Below are positions 1-11,541 of a DNA stretch of 64,000 nt, in pieces. The stretch is from Symbiodinium natans (lineage: Eukaryota; Sar; Dinophyceae; Suessiales; Symbiodiniaceae). The stretch covers positions 188,001-252,000 of the forward strand of contig CAJNDS010002603.1 in NCBI GenBank assembly GCA_905221605.1, read 5' to 3'. The position numbers and the translations under genes are program-made. The notes below the pieces were generated by a model. It made no database searches. It was not told where the DNA came from and saw only the letters and a list, made by a program, of their open reading frames with translations. How positions within the stretch are numbered: the stretch's first letter is position 1; each line of letters begins with the position of its first letter.

Positions 1-1374
1 CAGCTACCTGAAGTGTAAGAGCATCATGTCTTGTCTCCTTGCAAGGAAGGCCCTTCGTCTGTCAAGGAAGTCTGCAGCGCCAGATGCAGTTGCGGATACA
101 GACGGAAAAATGAGCGATCACATGTTACATGGTTGGCCCAGGAAGGGCGAGGTTTAAGGGTTGCTGTGTGGCAAGGGTCTGGAATAAGTGAGGCTTGTTT
201 GTTCGCCCAGGACGCCTATGGCAAGATGGACCCATTCACTGTCATTTCGTTCATCGAGCGAGATGGAGCTGACTCCTAAGCTTGTGGCTTTGCCAAGTTG
301 CCAGAACTGCAGCTCTGTTTGTTTTTTTTCTCCAGGGCAGAAGAGAGATCTCCCGGACACGCACAGACTGGAATGCTGACATGCATCCACACTGGGTGCG
401 CCCCCCAATTTTTCATCGTTCAGCTTTTTGCCCGCAGGCTCGATAGGCCCATCTGATAAAGTGAGCACACGTGAACTCTTCGAATGACTTGAATTGGGGG
501 GGGGGGGGGGGGACTTTGAATCAAGGATCACACCTGCCGCGGCCAGCCTTTCAAGATGGGTTCAGCAGCCACTGTGGAGTTCCAGGCGCCCGCCATGCGG
601 CACAACACCCTCACATGCAACGTTCCAAGCAGATCGCTGACACTGCCACACGGGCTGACGGCGCTAGGTCATGGAAGGCAACGTCATCGGTCGCCCCACG
701 TTTTGTGGCGAAACTTGCGGAACTTGGAATTCATTGTAAATTGGGCAGCTTACTTTTATTCCAAGAGCATGATCCTGTAGGGGATGTCGCGAATGACAAC
801 GGGTGCCAGGCGCCGCACAGGTTTCGGTAGAAGCGTTGCTAGGTGACCCTACGCCGGCAGCCAAGACTCGCACAGCATTGGATGTCTTTGACGTGGTGCG
901 ATGTGCCATCCAGGGCGTCCGAGTCGCTATGTGCATCGACGTGTGGGGGCGTGTTGACGGGTCCGGTGATGGTGCCGAACTCAGGATGTCCTGGCGCAGC
1001 TTTATATACGAGACATATCCCTTTTGTGTCTGTTTCTGTAAATAAATAAGAATAATAATAACAATAACAATAATTATATATATATATATATTTCCACATA
1101 CATATAATTCTGTATGCAATGCGAAATTTGGTGGGACCTCAATGAATCCCATGCCAGAAGCTGCACAGGACCTCGAGCTGTGCCTCTCCAATGAGGTTCT
1201 TGCCCTACATGGCCATAGCTTGCCATATCTCATGTCTTACACTGGGTTGCAGTGCGATTTGCATATTCCTGTCAAGCCATTTTCGTTGGAGGCTCTTGCA
1301 ACGAATTATTGGCCCAAGCTGTCTTCACAGCTCACCGGGCTGACAAGAGGAGACGTAACATAGCCGAGAGAGCC
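1..1374. other. Upstream gene-free stretch
   Basis: I see no supportable gene here. It contains a 17-base G run at 496-512 and an AT-rich simple stretch at about 1041-1091 (AATAATAACAAT units running into a TA repeat). Short open frames on both strands have no recognisable motif. Confidence 0.5.
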
Positions 1375-2099
1375 ATGAGCTACGAGACTGCCGATTCACA
1401 GAAGGAGGAATTCCGAAAGTACTTGGAGCAACTCGGGGCTGAACAGGCATGAACTGGCTGAGTTGTGTGACACTTGTGCAACATTGCGACTGCGCATCTC
1501 CAATTCTTAGTGCAACTCATAAGTGCAGCTGGGAGGGGCCCAAGCCATCCCCATGCCCAGGAAGAACGGCATCATCTCACAGCTCACACGAGTTCTTGTA
1601 GGCCTCTACGAGGAACCTGAACGCCCAACCAATGCAGCCTGGAGCAAGATCTGGTCTGACATTGGAAGGGAGTTGCGCAACGCAACGTACCCAGATGCGT
1701 CGCGATGTCGCTGCGAGCTGAGCTCAGGCCATTGATTACATCAAGAAGTACTTGGGAGCCCCAACAGGCGGGCCGCAGTTCTCCGTGTCGCCATCGTCCA
1801 GAATCGGGAGCAACTTCCTTGGCAGGTTTTGGTTCAGAAGCATTTTGCCATGTGCTGTGGATGTTAACATGCAACAGTCAATGCAGGTGTGGATGTGGAA
1901 GAACTGCGCGCAGACAACGACGAACTCAGGCGACAGAATGCCGAACTTGAAGCCAAGGCCTGGTTTCTGTTGGAGTCACTTTAGATGCAGGTTCTTTTCC
2001 AGACATGCCATGGGCCACGCCTTTGTGCGTCTTCAGGTAGCCAGCCTGACGCAACAGCTCAAAGAGCTCCAGACGGAACAAGAGGAACAGGATGGCTGA
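1375..2099 (+). CDS. c-Myc-binding protein (MYCBP/AMY-1) homologue, five exons
   Basis: Exons 1375-1446, 1562-1633, 1728-1767, 1887-1957 and 2037-2099 join in frame to a 105-residue protein; human MYCBP has about 103. The start MSYETADSQKEEFRKYLEQ matches the family start, followed by a run ending VLVGLYEEPERPTN, then AIDYIKKYLGAP. The C-terminus is a leucine-zipper-like coiled coil (ELRADNDELRRQNAELEAK, then SLTQQLKELQ). In animals the protein binds MYC and AKAPs. The Chlamydomonas relative FAP174 sits in the flagellar central pair, so a flagellar scaffold role is likely here (inference). Introns 2-4 begin GC and end AG. Intron 1 is ambiguous inside a CAGG repeated at both ends. The ATG follows a polypyrimidine-poor AG at about 1328 that could accept a spliced leader. 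I saw no frameshift or internal stop. Confidence 0.9.
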
Positions 2100-3379
2100 A
2101 GCGGCTGAAACTCCCCAGCTTCAGAATTTGAGGCTAAGGCTTAGTCGCGCAGGAGAAAAGATGCTTTTAAGGGTCGACGCTGACCACCCAAAGGGGTGGC
2201 AGGAGCATGTGCCTGGCAGTAGGCTCAGTAGGCTCCAAGAGTCTTTGAATGGTCTCTGACATTTGCTTGTGAGTTGCCGCGTTTGCCACATGGCTGAAGG
2301 TGCATTCTGCTCGTGCTTCAAAGTAAAGTTAGTGCACGTTTAGGGCGCTTGTCGCTCTGCTGATTCAATGTCGTGTGGTCCCGCGCGAAGCGCGCAGCGG
2401 GTGCCATGCACAAGCACAAAAGTGCCCATGCTGGATCGAAATGAATCGGATGCATGCCAAGAAAGTTGGTCTCCCGCGGTTGTGCAAACAAAGTGCGGAG
2501 CATGTTTGTCACAGAACGATGCAGCGAGGTCCTGCGCCGTGGCATGCATGCGCAGTGGCCTTTTCCGATCTTTCAGTCATTTTGCCAAACCAAGGTGACA
2601 GGCCGGGTCTTCGTCCAGGCATGGCATGTCGAAGCACTGCGCAACTTGCAAGGATGACTGAAAGACTGACAGATGGTGTTTCTTAAGAGTCCATGGTCAG
2701 CCGCGCGTTCCGCACGCTACGTTTTCGGTTCACTCTGCAGAGACACCCCTCCCTTCCAGCCTGCCAGTAACCCCATGGGCAAGCATGATCGCTGCCGCAG
2801 CTCGTGCCCCTGCTGCTCGGAACATGTTCAAGCGAGTATGTCACTTTGACCATCTTCGACCCATACCCGCACAAGAACCAAATCAAGTAAATCACATCAA
2901 CTCCAAAAGAGATCGGGGCCGCTTCGCGCAGGTTTACGCTTTCGACAATTTGTCCACTGTCTAAAGCAACGAAGCCAAATCACTGCAGTGGATGATTGGC
3001 GAATCGCCATATATCGCCATTGTGCACCGAACAAAGTCCATGTGTGTGTGTGATCTGTTTAAACTTGATTGATGTTGTGTAGAGTCCTGGCTTCGTAAGA
3101 TGTTTTAGTTAAAGGGCTTTCATGATGGCCAGTGTGCCTTATATGGTTCCACTCTGCAAAAATATTATCGCGCATCAGAGGGAGGATTGCAGGTGTGTAT
3201 ATATTTATATATGTATATATGTATATATGTATATATGTATATATGTATATATGTATATATGTATATATGTATATATGTATATATGTATATATGTATATAT
3301 GTATATATGTATATATGTATATATGTATATATGTTATATATATGTATATATGCGGGGTGTGTGTGTGTGTGTGTGTGGG

Positions 3380-3415
<36 letters not shown>

Positions 3416-5545
3416 GTGCGTGCGTGCGTGCGTGCGTGGGTGGGTGGGTGGGTGGGTGGGTGGGTGGGTGGGCGTGGCTGGGTGGCTGGGTGGCTGGGTG
3501 GCTGGGTGGCTGGGTGGGTGGGTGGTGTCTTTAGCAACGGACAAGCCCTCCATTGCATGGGCCGACCCCCAGATCCAAAATCGTCGCCCTGCGCGCTACG
3601 AACCGCAGCAAACACGAGGAGCAGGGCACGAACAGCCGAGCCCCCCCCCTGGCTGGACACACACGTTGCAGGGGAAGGTCCAAGAGAGCGCCCCCAACGT
3701 TCGTGCCCTGCGAGAGATGTCGGTAGGTCAGGTTGAGGAACCAATTCTGCCCAGCGCCACTAAAACTTTCGGGTCTCAACAGTAAAGCATCAAAGCCCGC
3801 CATAGAAGGCGGCAAGCCTTTTGTGGGGCCATGGGAAAGTCCTAGCAAAGAACCTCTAACGCCCACACGCTGGGGCCAAGGCTAATACAGAGGGAACCTT
3901 CGATAAGCGGGAACACCTCTGTACCGAAGCCCCGTCCGAGGTTCCTCAGCGTTGCGTGCAAGATCTCGTGCGGCGCTTTGAAAGCGCAGCACCTGCGCAC
4001 TTAAGCGCCAAATTCTTGGACATGGAGGCCCAACCAGAGGTGTATCAGCTTCGTGTTGTTCTGTGATTGCGCCCCTCTGGCATGAGCTCCTGTCAGATCG
4101 AGCAACTGAGACGCGCTGCACTTGTCTCTCAGTGGCATTCGCCGTTCAAGACAACTGCACCTCGGTTGAAGCCGTTAATCAGCGACGAACGACTTTTTCA
4201 CACCGGGTTCCTCAGGATTTTCTTCAGTTTCTGCAGTGGAATCTCTCGGCCCTCTCAGTCGCCCTGTTGAACTCCCAAAGAATAGCTACTTAATTATCCG
4301 GCAGCTACATCAAATACATCATGTCGATTTGAAGAAACATGTATCGTTTTTTGCACAGGTCCGTACATGTTACACCCCCAATATTTTGCATTTCTTCTAG
4401 GAATCCTTTATACGGTTGGTGTGGCTGTTGGTGAAAGTTTCCGTATGACAACACTCATGTTTGTATTTCAGACATGTGACATGAAGCCACAAGGTAAGCA
4501 ATGTTAAACCCGTGATCATGAGCTTCGCGCCTGTCTTTTTACAATGGGCCCCCTGACAGTTCCTGGTTGGAGGCGCCGCCAAGTATCCAACATGGGCCAT
4601 GCTGGTGGCGTCCAAGCACAGAGCTTTCCCAGGAGGACAGCTTCCACTTGAAGGCAGAGTACAGCACGTAGGACATGGGAGCGAGCGAAGAGGAACGCTG
4701 GTGTTGAAAAGACAGGGTGTGATAAACTGAGGTTTGATCGTACTGGGTGGGCTGGGACCTGGGATACGACCGGTGCACGCACCCAGCACATTGTGTGAAC
4801 GCAACGTGCTCGTGCGTCATCTCCCCGTGCAACTTCTGTTCGACTTGTTCAGGCATCAGGCCTGAGTTCAGATGAACTTTTTTCTGCCGGTTTCTAGCTT
4901 GGTTTGCTTGGTTCGCCTGCGATGCCATTGGCACGTCCGACCGGCTCCTTCGCTGCCGCCCAGGGTCGTGCCTCTCCCGGCACGATTTTGCTGCAGCGTG
5001 TTCAACCTCCCTTATGGGCTTGAAATGTGTCTCCAACCTCCCTATTCCCCCGGTATCGCCGCAACTGCAACATAAGGCCACCGTGTTTCACAATTCGTTG
5101 CGGCAGGGCTCGGTAGTTGCCGGCGGGGACTCTGTCATGTGTAGGCTTCGCTGAGGCCTGACCCACAGTGGCACATGGAGTCGAGTGATGCACCTGAGCA
5201 AGTTCTTCGAGAAATCGCCTTCCACGCTGCGTACATGGTGTTTGTATGTGTTTGTACCAGCGTCGGGTGGTGCGCGGGAAGCCCTGAAGTTAAGTCTCGT
5301 TGAATTCCTGACGCGCTGCCTGGCGAGAGGGAAACATCGGATCCGCTCCATCTGAGCGTTGACACGGGGGAAAATCTTCTGGTGGTGAGGCTGGCCCTCT
5401 CCAAAGACAGAGAATGGGAGGGGGAGAGGGAGAGGCTCAGGCCGGGCGGGTCGCTGTTCAGAAGAAGAGACGAAGTTGAAGCGATACAACACCAGGAGCC
5501 GTAGCTTTCGAAGGGTTGTCTACTTCAGAATCAAAGATTAATTAG
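2100..5545. other. Gene-free stretch with large microsatellite
   Basis: Apart from the composite microsatellite at about 3195-3525 I can support no gene. A minus-strand open frame at 4539-5081 (180 codons) has no recognisable motif and is left uncalled. Confidence 0.45.
3195..3525. repeat. Composite microsatellite: ATGTATAT, GT, GTGC, GGGT, GGCTGGGT blocks
   Basis: A run of ATGTATAT octamers (about 3195-3352) passes into GT dinucleotides, then GTGC tetramers, then GGGT tetramers, then GGCTGGGT octamers, ending near 3525. All six frames stay open through much of it. This explains several long open frames overlapping 3059-3785, which are not genes. Confidence 0.95.
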
Positions 5546-5546
5546 C

Positions 5547-6281
5547 ATCAAAGCACGGACGTTTGGGATGCAGGGCAAAGTTGGACACTGGCACAGTGAA
5601 TGGACCCGGTGCGAGGGCTGGTTTGAAGCTGTTGGTCTGCCGAGCTTGGGCCACCACACGTTGAGAGGTGATGGCATCAACGCCGTCTGAGAGATCCATA
5701 TCCGGGGAGTCAACATGTGCTTCTTGTGGCCCCGAGGCAGAATTCTCGTTTTCGTGTGCTTAAGCTGACTCGAGCCGCTGCACCTGTTTGCCGGCAGGAA
5801 CACAATGAGGCCTTAGGGCCAGAGATGGCCAGAGTTTATCTCAGGGTCGCAGTGTGACATGACACCATCCAGTGACAATGGGTCAGTTTGGCTCCGCTAC
5901 AGGCACTACTCGAGCTGTCAGCTTCTTATGGCGAAGTCTTTGCACTGCGGGTTCAGACCTGGCTTCAAGGGAGGGAAGAACGAGAAAGGCAGTGGACCCA
6001 GCCATACATCGGCAACTCGTTGCATGTCGCCGCGGGAAGCATGACGCATTCGAGCAGCATGTGTCTTGTCCCGGAAGGCATCAAAGGCACGACGAGGACT
6101 TAGCGCAGCTTCCTATCTGCACTGGCTGTTGACACGTGCCCATGCCAACAAAGAACACATTGATGCAGGGCCACGTTATGCAAGAGTTATTTTCAAGTCA
6201 AACCCTCGAATCTCTAAATGCTCCTCATGCCGTACCGATTTCTTTGCAAAAGAGCGAAAGACCGAGTGCAACTGGTGCCAG
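5547..6281 (+). CDS. Unrecognised multi-exon gene with a zinc-finger-like exon
   Basis: Three coding-like pieces with splice-type borders lie here. The first ends at 5667 before GT and reads GHWHSEWTRCEGWFEAVGLP in its middle. The second starts at 5903 after CTACAG and reads LLELSASYGEVFALRVQTWL. The third ends at 6281 before GT and holds CSSC followed after 12 residues by CNWC. That C-x2-C-x12-C-x2-C spacing equals the first half of a FYVE finger, but the basic RHHC motif is replaced by RKTEC, so a FYVE assignment is only possible. The pieces are not joined with certainty and no start codon is chosen. Nothing indicates function. Confidence 0.3.
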
Positions 6282-7481
6282 GTTCGTTTCACAGGGTGAA
6301 GTGCCAATGGCCTTTGAGGAGCGCACCTTCGGGGGGGAAGGGGGGGGGGGGGGTAATAGTTATTGTAAAGCACCCTACACAAGCCATAGCCACAAGCCAC
6401 TTAAGCCGCGCAGCTCAACCCTGCAGAGTTGACAGGCCCGATGAGACAAGATATTTGAACTTCAAGATATCACCCGGGCACCCGAACTGCCCTTGCAGAG
6501 GTATATCATGCAAGCTTCTTGTTGCAGAATGATGTTGGATGTGTTTGTGTTGTGTCATTGTTCCTGACTTCGGTGCCTTTCAATTCTTCGCAGTTGGATG
6601 GGTGGCTTCTTGGTGTTTATTTTCCTGCTCGTGTGTTGTTTCTGCCAGCTGCTGTGTGATGTTGTGTTGGTGCTGTCCTTTATGTTCTTGCGTTTGCTAG
6701 CGTTGCATAGTAAATATGCAGGTTGCCTTCGATGGTTCGCTCGGCATCGTCCGGAAATTTCTTTATGCCCGCAACCACACACACAAACCAAACAAATGGG
6801 TGGGGTTTGCACCTGAACACGTGGGCACGTGAGTGCTGGCAGTCATCAAGGGCTTGCGCGGATTTTCGCTCGGTACGCTCGCGGGTCCGTTCAAACGCTC
6901 CTCTGAACTCTTGGAAAGTCCATGATCAATTCGTTTGGATTGGTGTCTGCTCTCTCTCGTGAACCGACCCTCGACTTCGTTTGCGCCCATGGAAAATCAG
7001 GGTCCAGCCATGCCTCCGATTTTTGCCTGCCTTGCGAATTATGCCGCTTATGCCACTATCGTTATCCGGGATTATCCGTATTTCGCAGCGGAAAACCAGA
7101 AAAAAAGCAACAGCACGCAATGAAACACAACTTGCGCAGCAGGGCCAGAAGATCTCACGACATCGTATTTGCTGCTGTTGTCGCGCGCCTGTGTGTCCCA
7201 AGCAGTCCAGGACAGCTGCTGGAACGCCCCTGTGCTTTGCGATGTCATGGTTTTCTTTGAGGTTGTCCAATCAGTACATATTCTGTACCCAAGGTATGCA
7301 TCTCAATATTAAACTAGATGCCGGCCAAGTCTTAATGATGTATCACATGTACTGGCACAGAGACTGCTCTGGGGAGGGCGGACTGGGTATGTTCTGAATT
7401 TCGTTTCTTGATTCTCTGATGTTCTTTCTGCTCTTGGAAGCGTGAGAAACATCAGCCCAAGACCTGCACCATTTGGTGCAG

Positions 7482-7726
7482 GAACGCGTTCGCACGCGGG
7501 CCTACTACCTGTACGTGAACGGGTGCACAGATGACAAGAAGAATTACTTTCAGGTTCGATGGGATTGACAATCAATGAGTTGCCGCTGCCTGTAGGTTAC
7601 TCCCTGGTCCCTGTCTCCAGAGAGACCCTCCCTAAATCCCAAGTGGTCCAATGCGCCGCACATCCGCTTCTTCATTTCTTTCGCGGTGTGTGAGGCCCTG
7701 CGCACAGAGCTGGACTTGGCAGCCAG
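7482..7726 (+). CDS. DUF2934-like exon pair (partial gene)
   Basis: An exon at 7482-7553 sits between GGTGCAG and GTTCGA and encodes 24 residues containing RTRAYYLYVNGCTDDKKNYF. An exon beginning at 7695 after TGTGAG reads ALRTELDLAA. Joined phase 0 to phase 0 they give RAYYLY, glycine, DD, NYFQALRTEL. This resembles the short DUF2934 motif (RAY-L-W/Y ... D ... W/YF-A-EL) known mainly from bacterial proteins of unknown function. Upstream and downstream exons were not resolved. The exon at 8454-8708 could be the 3' end of the same gene. Homology is suggestive only. Confidence 0.33.
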
Positions 7727-8453
7727 CAGCTTCTAGTGGCCATGATATGCCACAAGGCGTCCGAGAAGCATCTGAGATTGGCCATTGATGAGAGAGCGGT
7801 GCATGCCAGGCATCAGACCTTCCGGGAACGGCGGTTGAACATGGCAAACTACAGCAGGGGCTTGCATCGCAATTCGGACTGTCACAGACTTTCGCCACAA
7901 AGGGCAGAGGAGGACTTTTCGCCTTGCGTGACAAAGCATGCGCGCAGAGGTCACAGAACACACAAATGTGAAATGTGAAATGCGACTAATGTCACACTCC
8001 GAGAGCACTGCAAAGCTTGCTCCGCCTTGGATGTGGGGTTCGAGAGGTCACCTTGAGCTTTGATTTGGTACTAAATTTACTAGATGGTCTCTGTCGGTTC
8101 TCGGGTACCCTTTCCTGCCCTGCCACTATGTACATTGTGGGGTCTGTTGGCCAGCAAGGTGGGTCATCGATTAATCTGCAAGTGCCAACGTCACCACGTC
8201 ACCATGTCAGGGAAGCGCCGACAACTGAAGGCATGTTTTACCTGGCCGAGGCTGTTCGCCTTCACGGAAGCAACCTATAAACTTTTGTTATCTTTTGTTA
8301 TCTGGATGTATTGAGACCGTGATGTGTAGTGTTTGAGAATTGGGCGCCTCTGACACGGCACTTGGTCGACTTAGCCCTCTGAGCGGGTGGAACAATTCAG
8401 ATATGCAGCAAACGGGAGATGTTTGAAGACTTCTGTCTCACTCAGCGTCGGCC

Positions 8454-8708
8454 TTGTTAGCTTCCCGCTCGGGTCAAGTCGCCCGCTTGCGCAAAGCATT
8501 TTCATTTGAGCTTCGGGAGGCTGAGAAAGAATTTCTTGGCATTCCCCTTTTGCCATTTCACCTCGTAGATACAGGACAGGAGGATGTGCTCGAGGTCAGT
8601 TGGGGAGGACTCTTGTCGAAGGGACAGCCTCCAGTTTCCGACAACAAGCCGTCACATGCTTCCGGGCCTTCAGCAAGTAACGCAAGTATTGGCAAGCGGC
8701 GCAAGTGA
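8454..8708 (+). CDS. Possible terminal exon, unknown protein
   Basis: An open frame ends at a TGA at 8706-8708 with a basic tail GKRRK. Its middle reads FELREAEKEFLGIPLLPFHL and looks coding in composition. The true 5' splice border is unknown (AG before GCTGAGAAAG at about 8519 is one candidate), so the stated start is only where the frame opens. It lies downstream of the DUF2934-like exons and could belong to them. No family was recognised. Confidence 0.28.
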   Translation: MLASRSGQVARLRKAFSFELREAEKEFLGIPLLPFHLVDTGQEDVLEVSWGGLLSKGQPPVSDNKPSHASGPSASNASIGKRRK

Positions 8709-11541
8709 CAATGCGCAGTGCAAGTCGTAGATCCTCAGAAGCCTCGATGCAGGCCCTGCTAGTGAGCAGACAGCCTGGCGAAGCACAGGCAGGGCGGGAC
8801 AATTCACACGCAATAAAACGTACGTTAAATACCCTGCGTGAAGTGTATATCCTTAAGCTCCTATGCATCCCCTATGCTGTGCATAGCAGCCAGTACTAAT
8901 CAGTACTACATCGTGGAAACATGCATTAGCCATCACTAGCCTGTGGTTCACCTCTGTTCGTCCTGTGCCGTGACAGACGGAAGCGTGTGCTTTTCGGCGA
9001 CCGGTGCTCTTGTGTGCATGATCAGAAAGCGTTTCCAGCTTTTGTGAAACGGTGTCGGAAGGTCGGAAGAGAGCTAAGTTGCCCCCTTCGCATGATCCCC
9101 ACTAGGGGTTTCTCTCTAGGATACAGAGTGCGAAGACGAGTGTGTGAAGTGCCTTCAGAAGGATAGACTCCGATAGACTCCGAGAACTGGTTAAACAGTC
9201 ACTTGACGCTAGGCCGGGCTCCGTCCCCTGACGCGAGTGGAGTGGCAGCCAAAGTTTTCTGAGTCGGGGTCAGTCTCATGCCCTCTTGTACGAGCAGCAC
9301 TCATTGAATGCAGCAGAATGCAGACTTCTTTATTACATCTCACGATGTTTCCGATGTGCCAAGTCCGAGCCGCTTCGATGCCAAAGTCGAGCGACTTGGA
9401 GTCTCCGGCGGCAGCGCAGCCTTTTTCAAGCCCGGCCCTAAGCCCTGAAAGAAGTTGTGAAATGTTGTGGGGTGTCGTGGAGTGTTGTGGACTAGGGAGT
9501 CAGATGAGCCACTCTGGGGACCTGACAGGGGACCTGACAGGTTGCACAACCATGCCGCCTTTGGATTGTGAATGCCTGCAATCCCTTTGCAACGGGGACA
9601 ACAACGCACAACGGCAGCAATGGCTCATGCTGGCTCATTATATTAATATATCGAGTCATGGTCGCTGTCTGTTTGCAGCAAACAGGTGCGCGCAAGCCCC
9701 TAAAGCTGTAGCAACGCTGCAAAGCACCCAGCAGCACGCAAGCAGCCACATTCACTGCAATTTTGCAGGCCGCAAACGCAAAGACATGCAGAACCAAACT
9801 TACATGGGCATATCCGAACACTTCAACACTGTTGCCGCAGCTGTAGCATCTTCGCTTTGTGGCTCCATTTAGATTTCACCGTCTGGTGCGCAAAGCGTAG
9901 TGACACTCCTGACACGTTTCATAGTTGTGAGCACATGTTGTCCATGAGTTAGTATAGTGGTCACTACGCAGATGCTGTGGGGCTGCCAGGGCTATCGTAC
10001 GTGAGTATGCTGCGCCCACTTCTTTATCAGGCTTTGCCTGGCAGAGCCTACAGCGGCACGGTCTGGTGCTCAGCTTTGACATGAAGCACCTGTGTCACTG
10101 TGTCCATGAAAAGCTCGCACGAGGCCGGTCGACTATTTCATTGGTGGCACGCTCAGTTCTCACCCCTGAGGTAGCCGAGTGTTCAAGCATTTGTCAGTAA
10201 ATCGCCACCTTCGATTCAGAACGCCCCTTGAATGAGGCAAAGACCTGAGCCACGCAGAGGACGAAGTCAACTTCTACGAAGAGGTACGCACCACCTAGTT
10301 CGTACAGTTTCAGAATACACAGGCACTGCATTATGCAACTTGTTTCCGCAGCTCTTCCTTTACGAAGCCATGATGTGGACGCAGCAAAAGCCTGAGACTT
10401 GATTAGGGTCACGCTGCAGGCACTCAGTCTTCGACTTGGCAGCAGCTTGGGACCACTTCTTGGTCCAGGGGCCAAGAGACTTCAAGCAGTTGAATTGAAA
10501 GAGATGAACAATCAAAGATGAGCAGATGCCATCAATGCCCTTTTGAATTGGGTACATTTCTTTACACAGCCTAGTCACTCACAGGTTACACCCTGGAATA
10601 CGCTGGAGTTCTCAGCTGCTCGGAGGACCTGCCGAACAGATCTGCATATGTTGCATGAAGCAGACATGTTCAACATGTTCAACAGCATGGCGCAAGCCCA
10701 GAAGGTACCCAACAAAGCCCCTCCAACTGAGCCCAGAATAGACGACGAAGGAGGCGCCCTCCGAAGATGAGAAGCACAGTGAGCTCCTGGCGCCTGGCTC
10801 AAGTGCTTTTGCTGCCAGCGGTAGCTAAGCCTTTAACTTTCTAGCCTTCAAAGTCCGGGAAAACAGAACACCATTGGAGACGGAGGTTATGCGAAACTTG
10901 CGGTGTGGATGCTCCAAGCTGGGGCCTTGAACGGTTCTACACTGTTGCCAGCTCTGCTCTCAAAGTTGTACACAGTGACTATAACTCGATGGCTCAAGGT
11001 TGCGCCTTTTGGATATCAAGATCGGCCAAAAAACCGCACAGGCTTTGTTTGGCATGAGCCGCTTTCATCCGATTTCTCTTTGGAGCAGTTGCCATGATTC
11101 GATGAGTCGAAGCTGACAAGGCCGGCTGGCAAGGGAAGTCCCGGGCGGCTGCCTTGCGCCAGAGCCTTGTGGCCAGACCCTTACTTCGGGGGGCCTCCGG
11201 GAGGTGCGGAGGCACACTGTGCATGTTGATGGGACCGGGACCCGCAGTGTTTTCACAGCCTCAAGAAGCCGGATGCACACCCGGCACCGGCGAGGCTCCG
11301 AGACTTCACAAGTCGTATTTTCCCAGGCATTGCAAGGTGTGAAGGCATGAGAAGGGCGTACTTCGAGTCCTGTGAATCATGATGCATCATGTCATTACCA
11401 TGTTTCGCCTTATGGCAACTCCTGGTTCGCTCACGTGCGTGCCTTGCTCTTGGCTTCAGGATGTCTCACCATAGTTGTCCTAGACCATGCCTGACTGGCT
11501 CGACTGTACATAATGTCCGCTGATCCCCATGGCTAACAAAG
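8709..11541. other. Gene-free stretch
   Basis: I found no gene that can be defended. Open frames up to 211 codons (9237-9872 on the + strand) start at GTG and lack motifs. A 13-bp tandem repeat (GGGGACCTGACAG) sits near 9516-9541. Confidence 0.4.

Noticed and set aside
3059-3785. Long overlapping open frames on both strands
   Set aside because: All are translations of the composite microsatellite.
9237-9872. 211-codon + frame
   Set aside because: It starts at GTG, has low-complexity wording, no domain and no splice context.
10990-11003. TGGCTCAAG as a relic of the dinoflagellate spliced leader
   Set aside because: Only nine bases match and the preceding half of the leader is missing. A second equal match near 10795 shows that this is chance.
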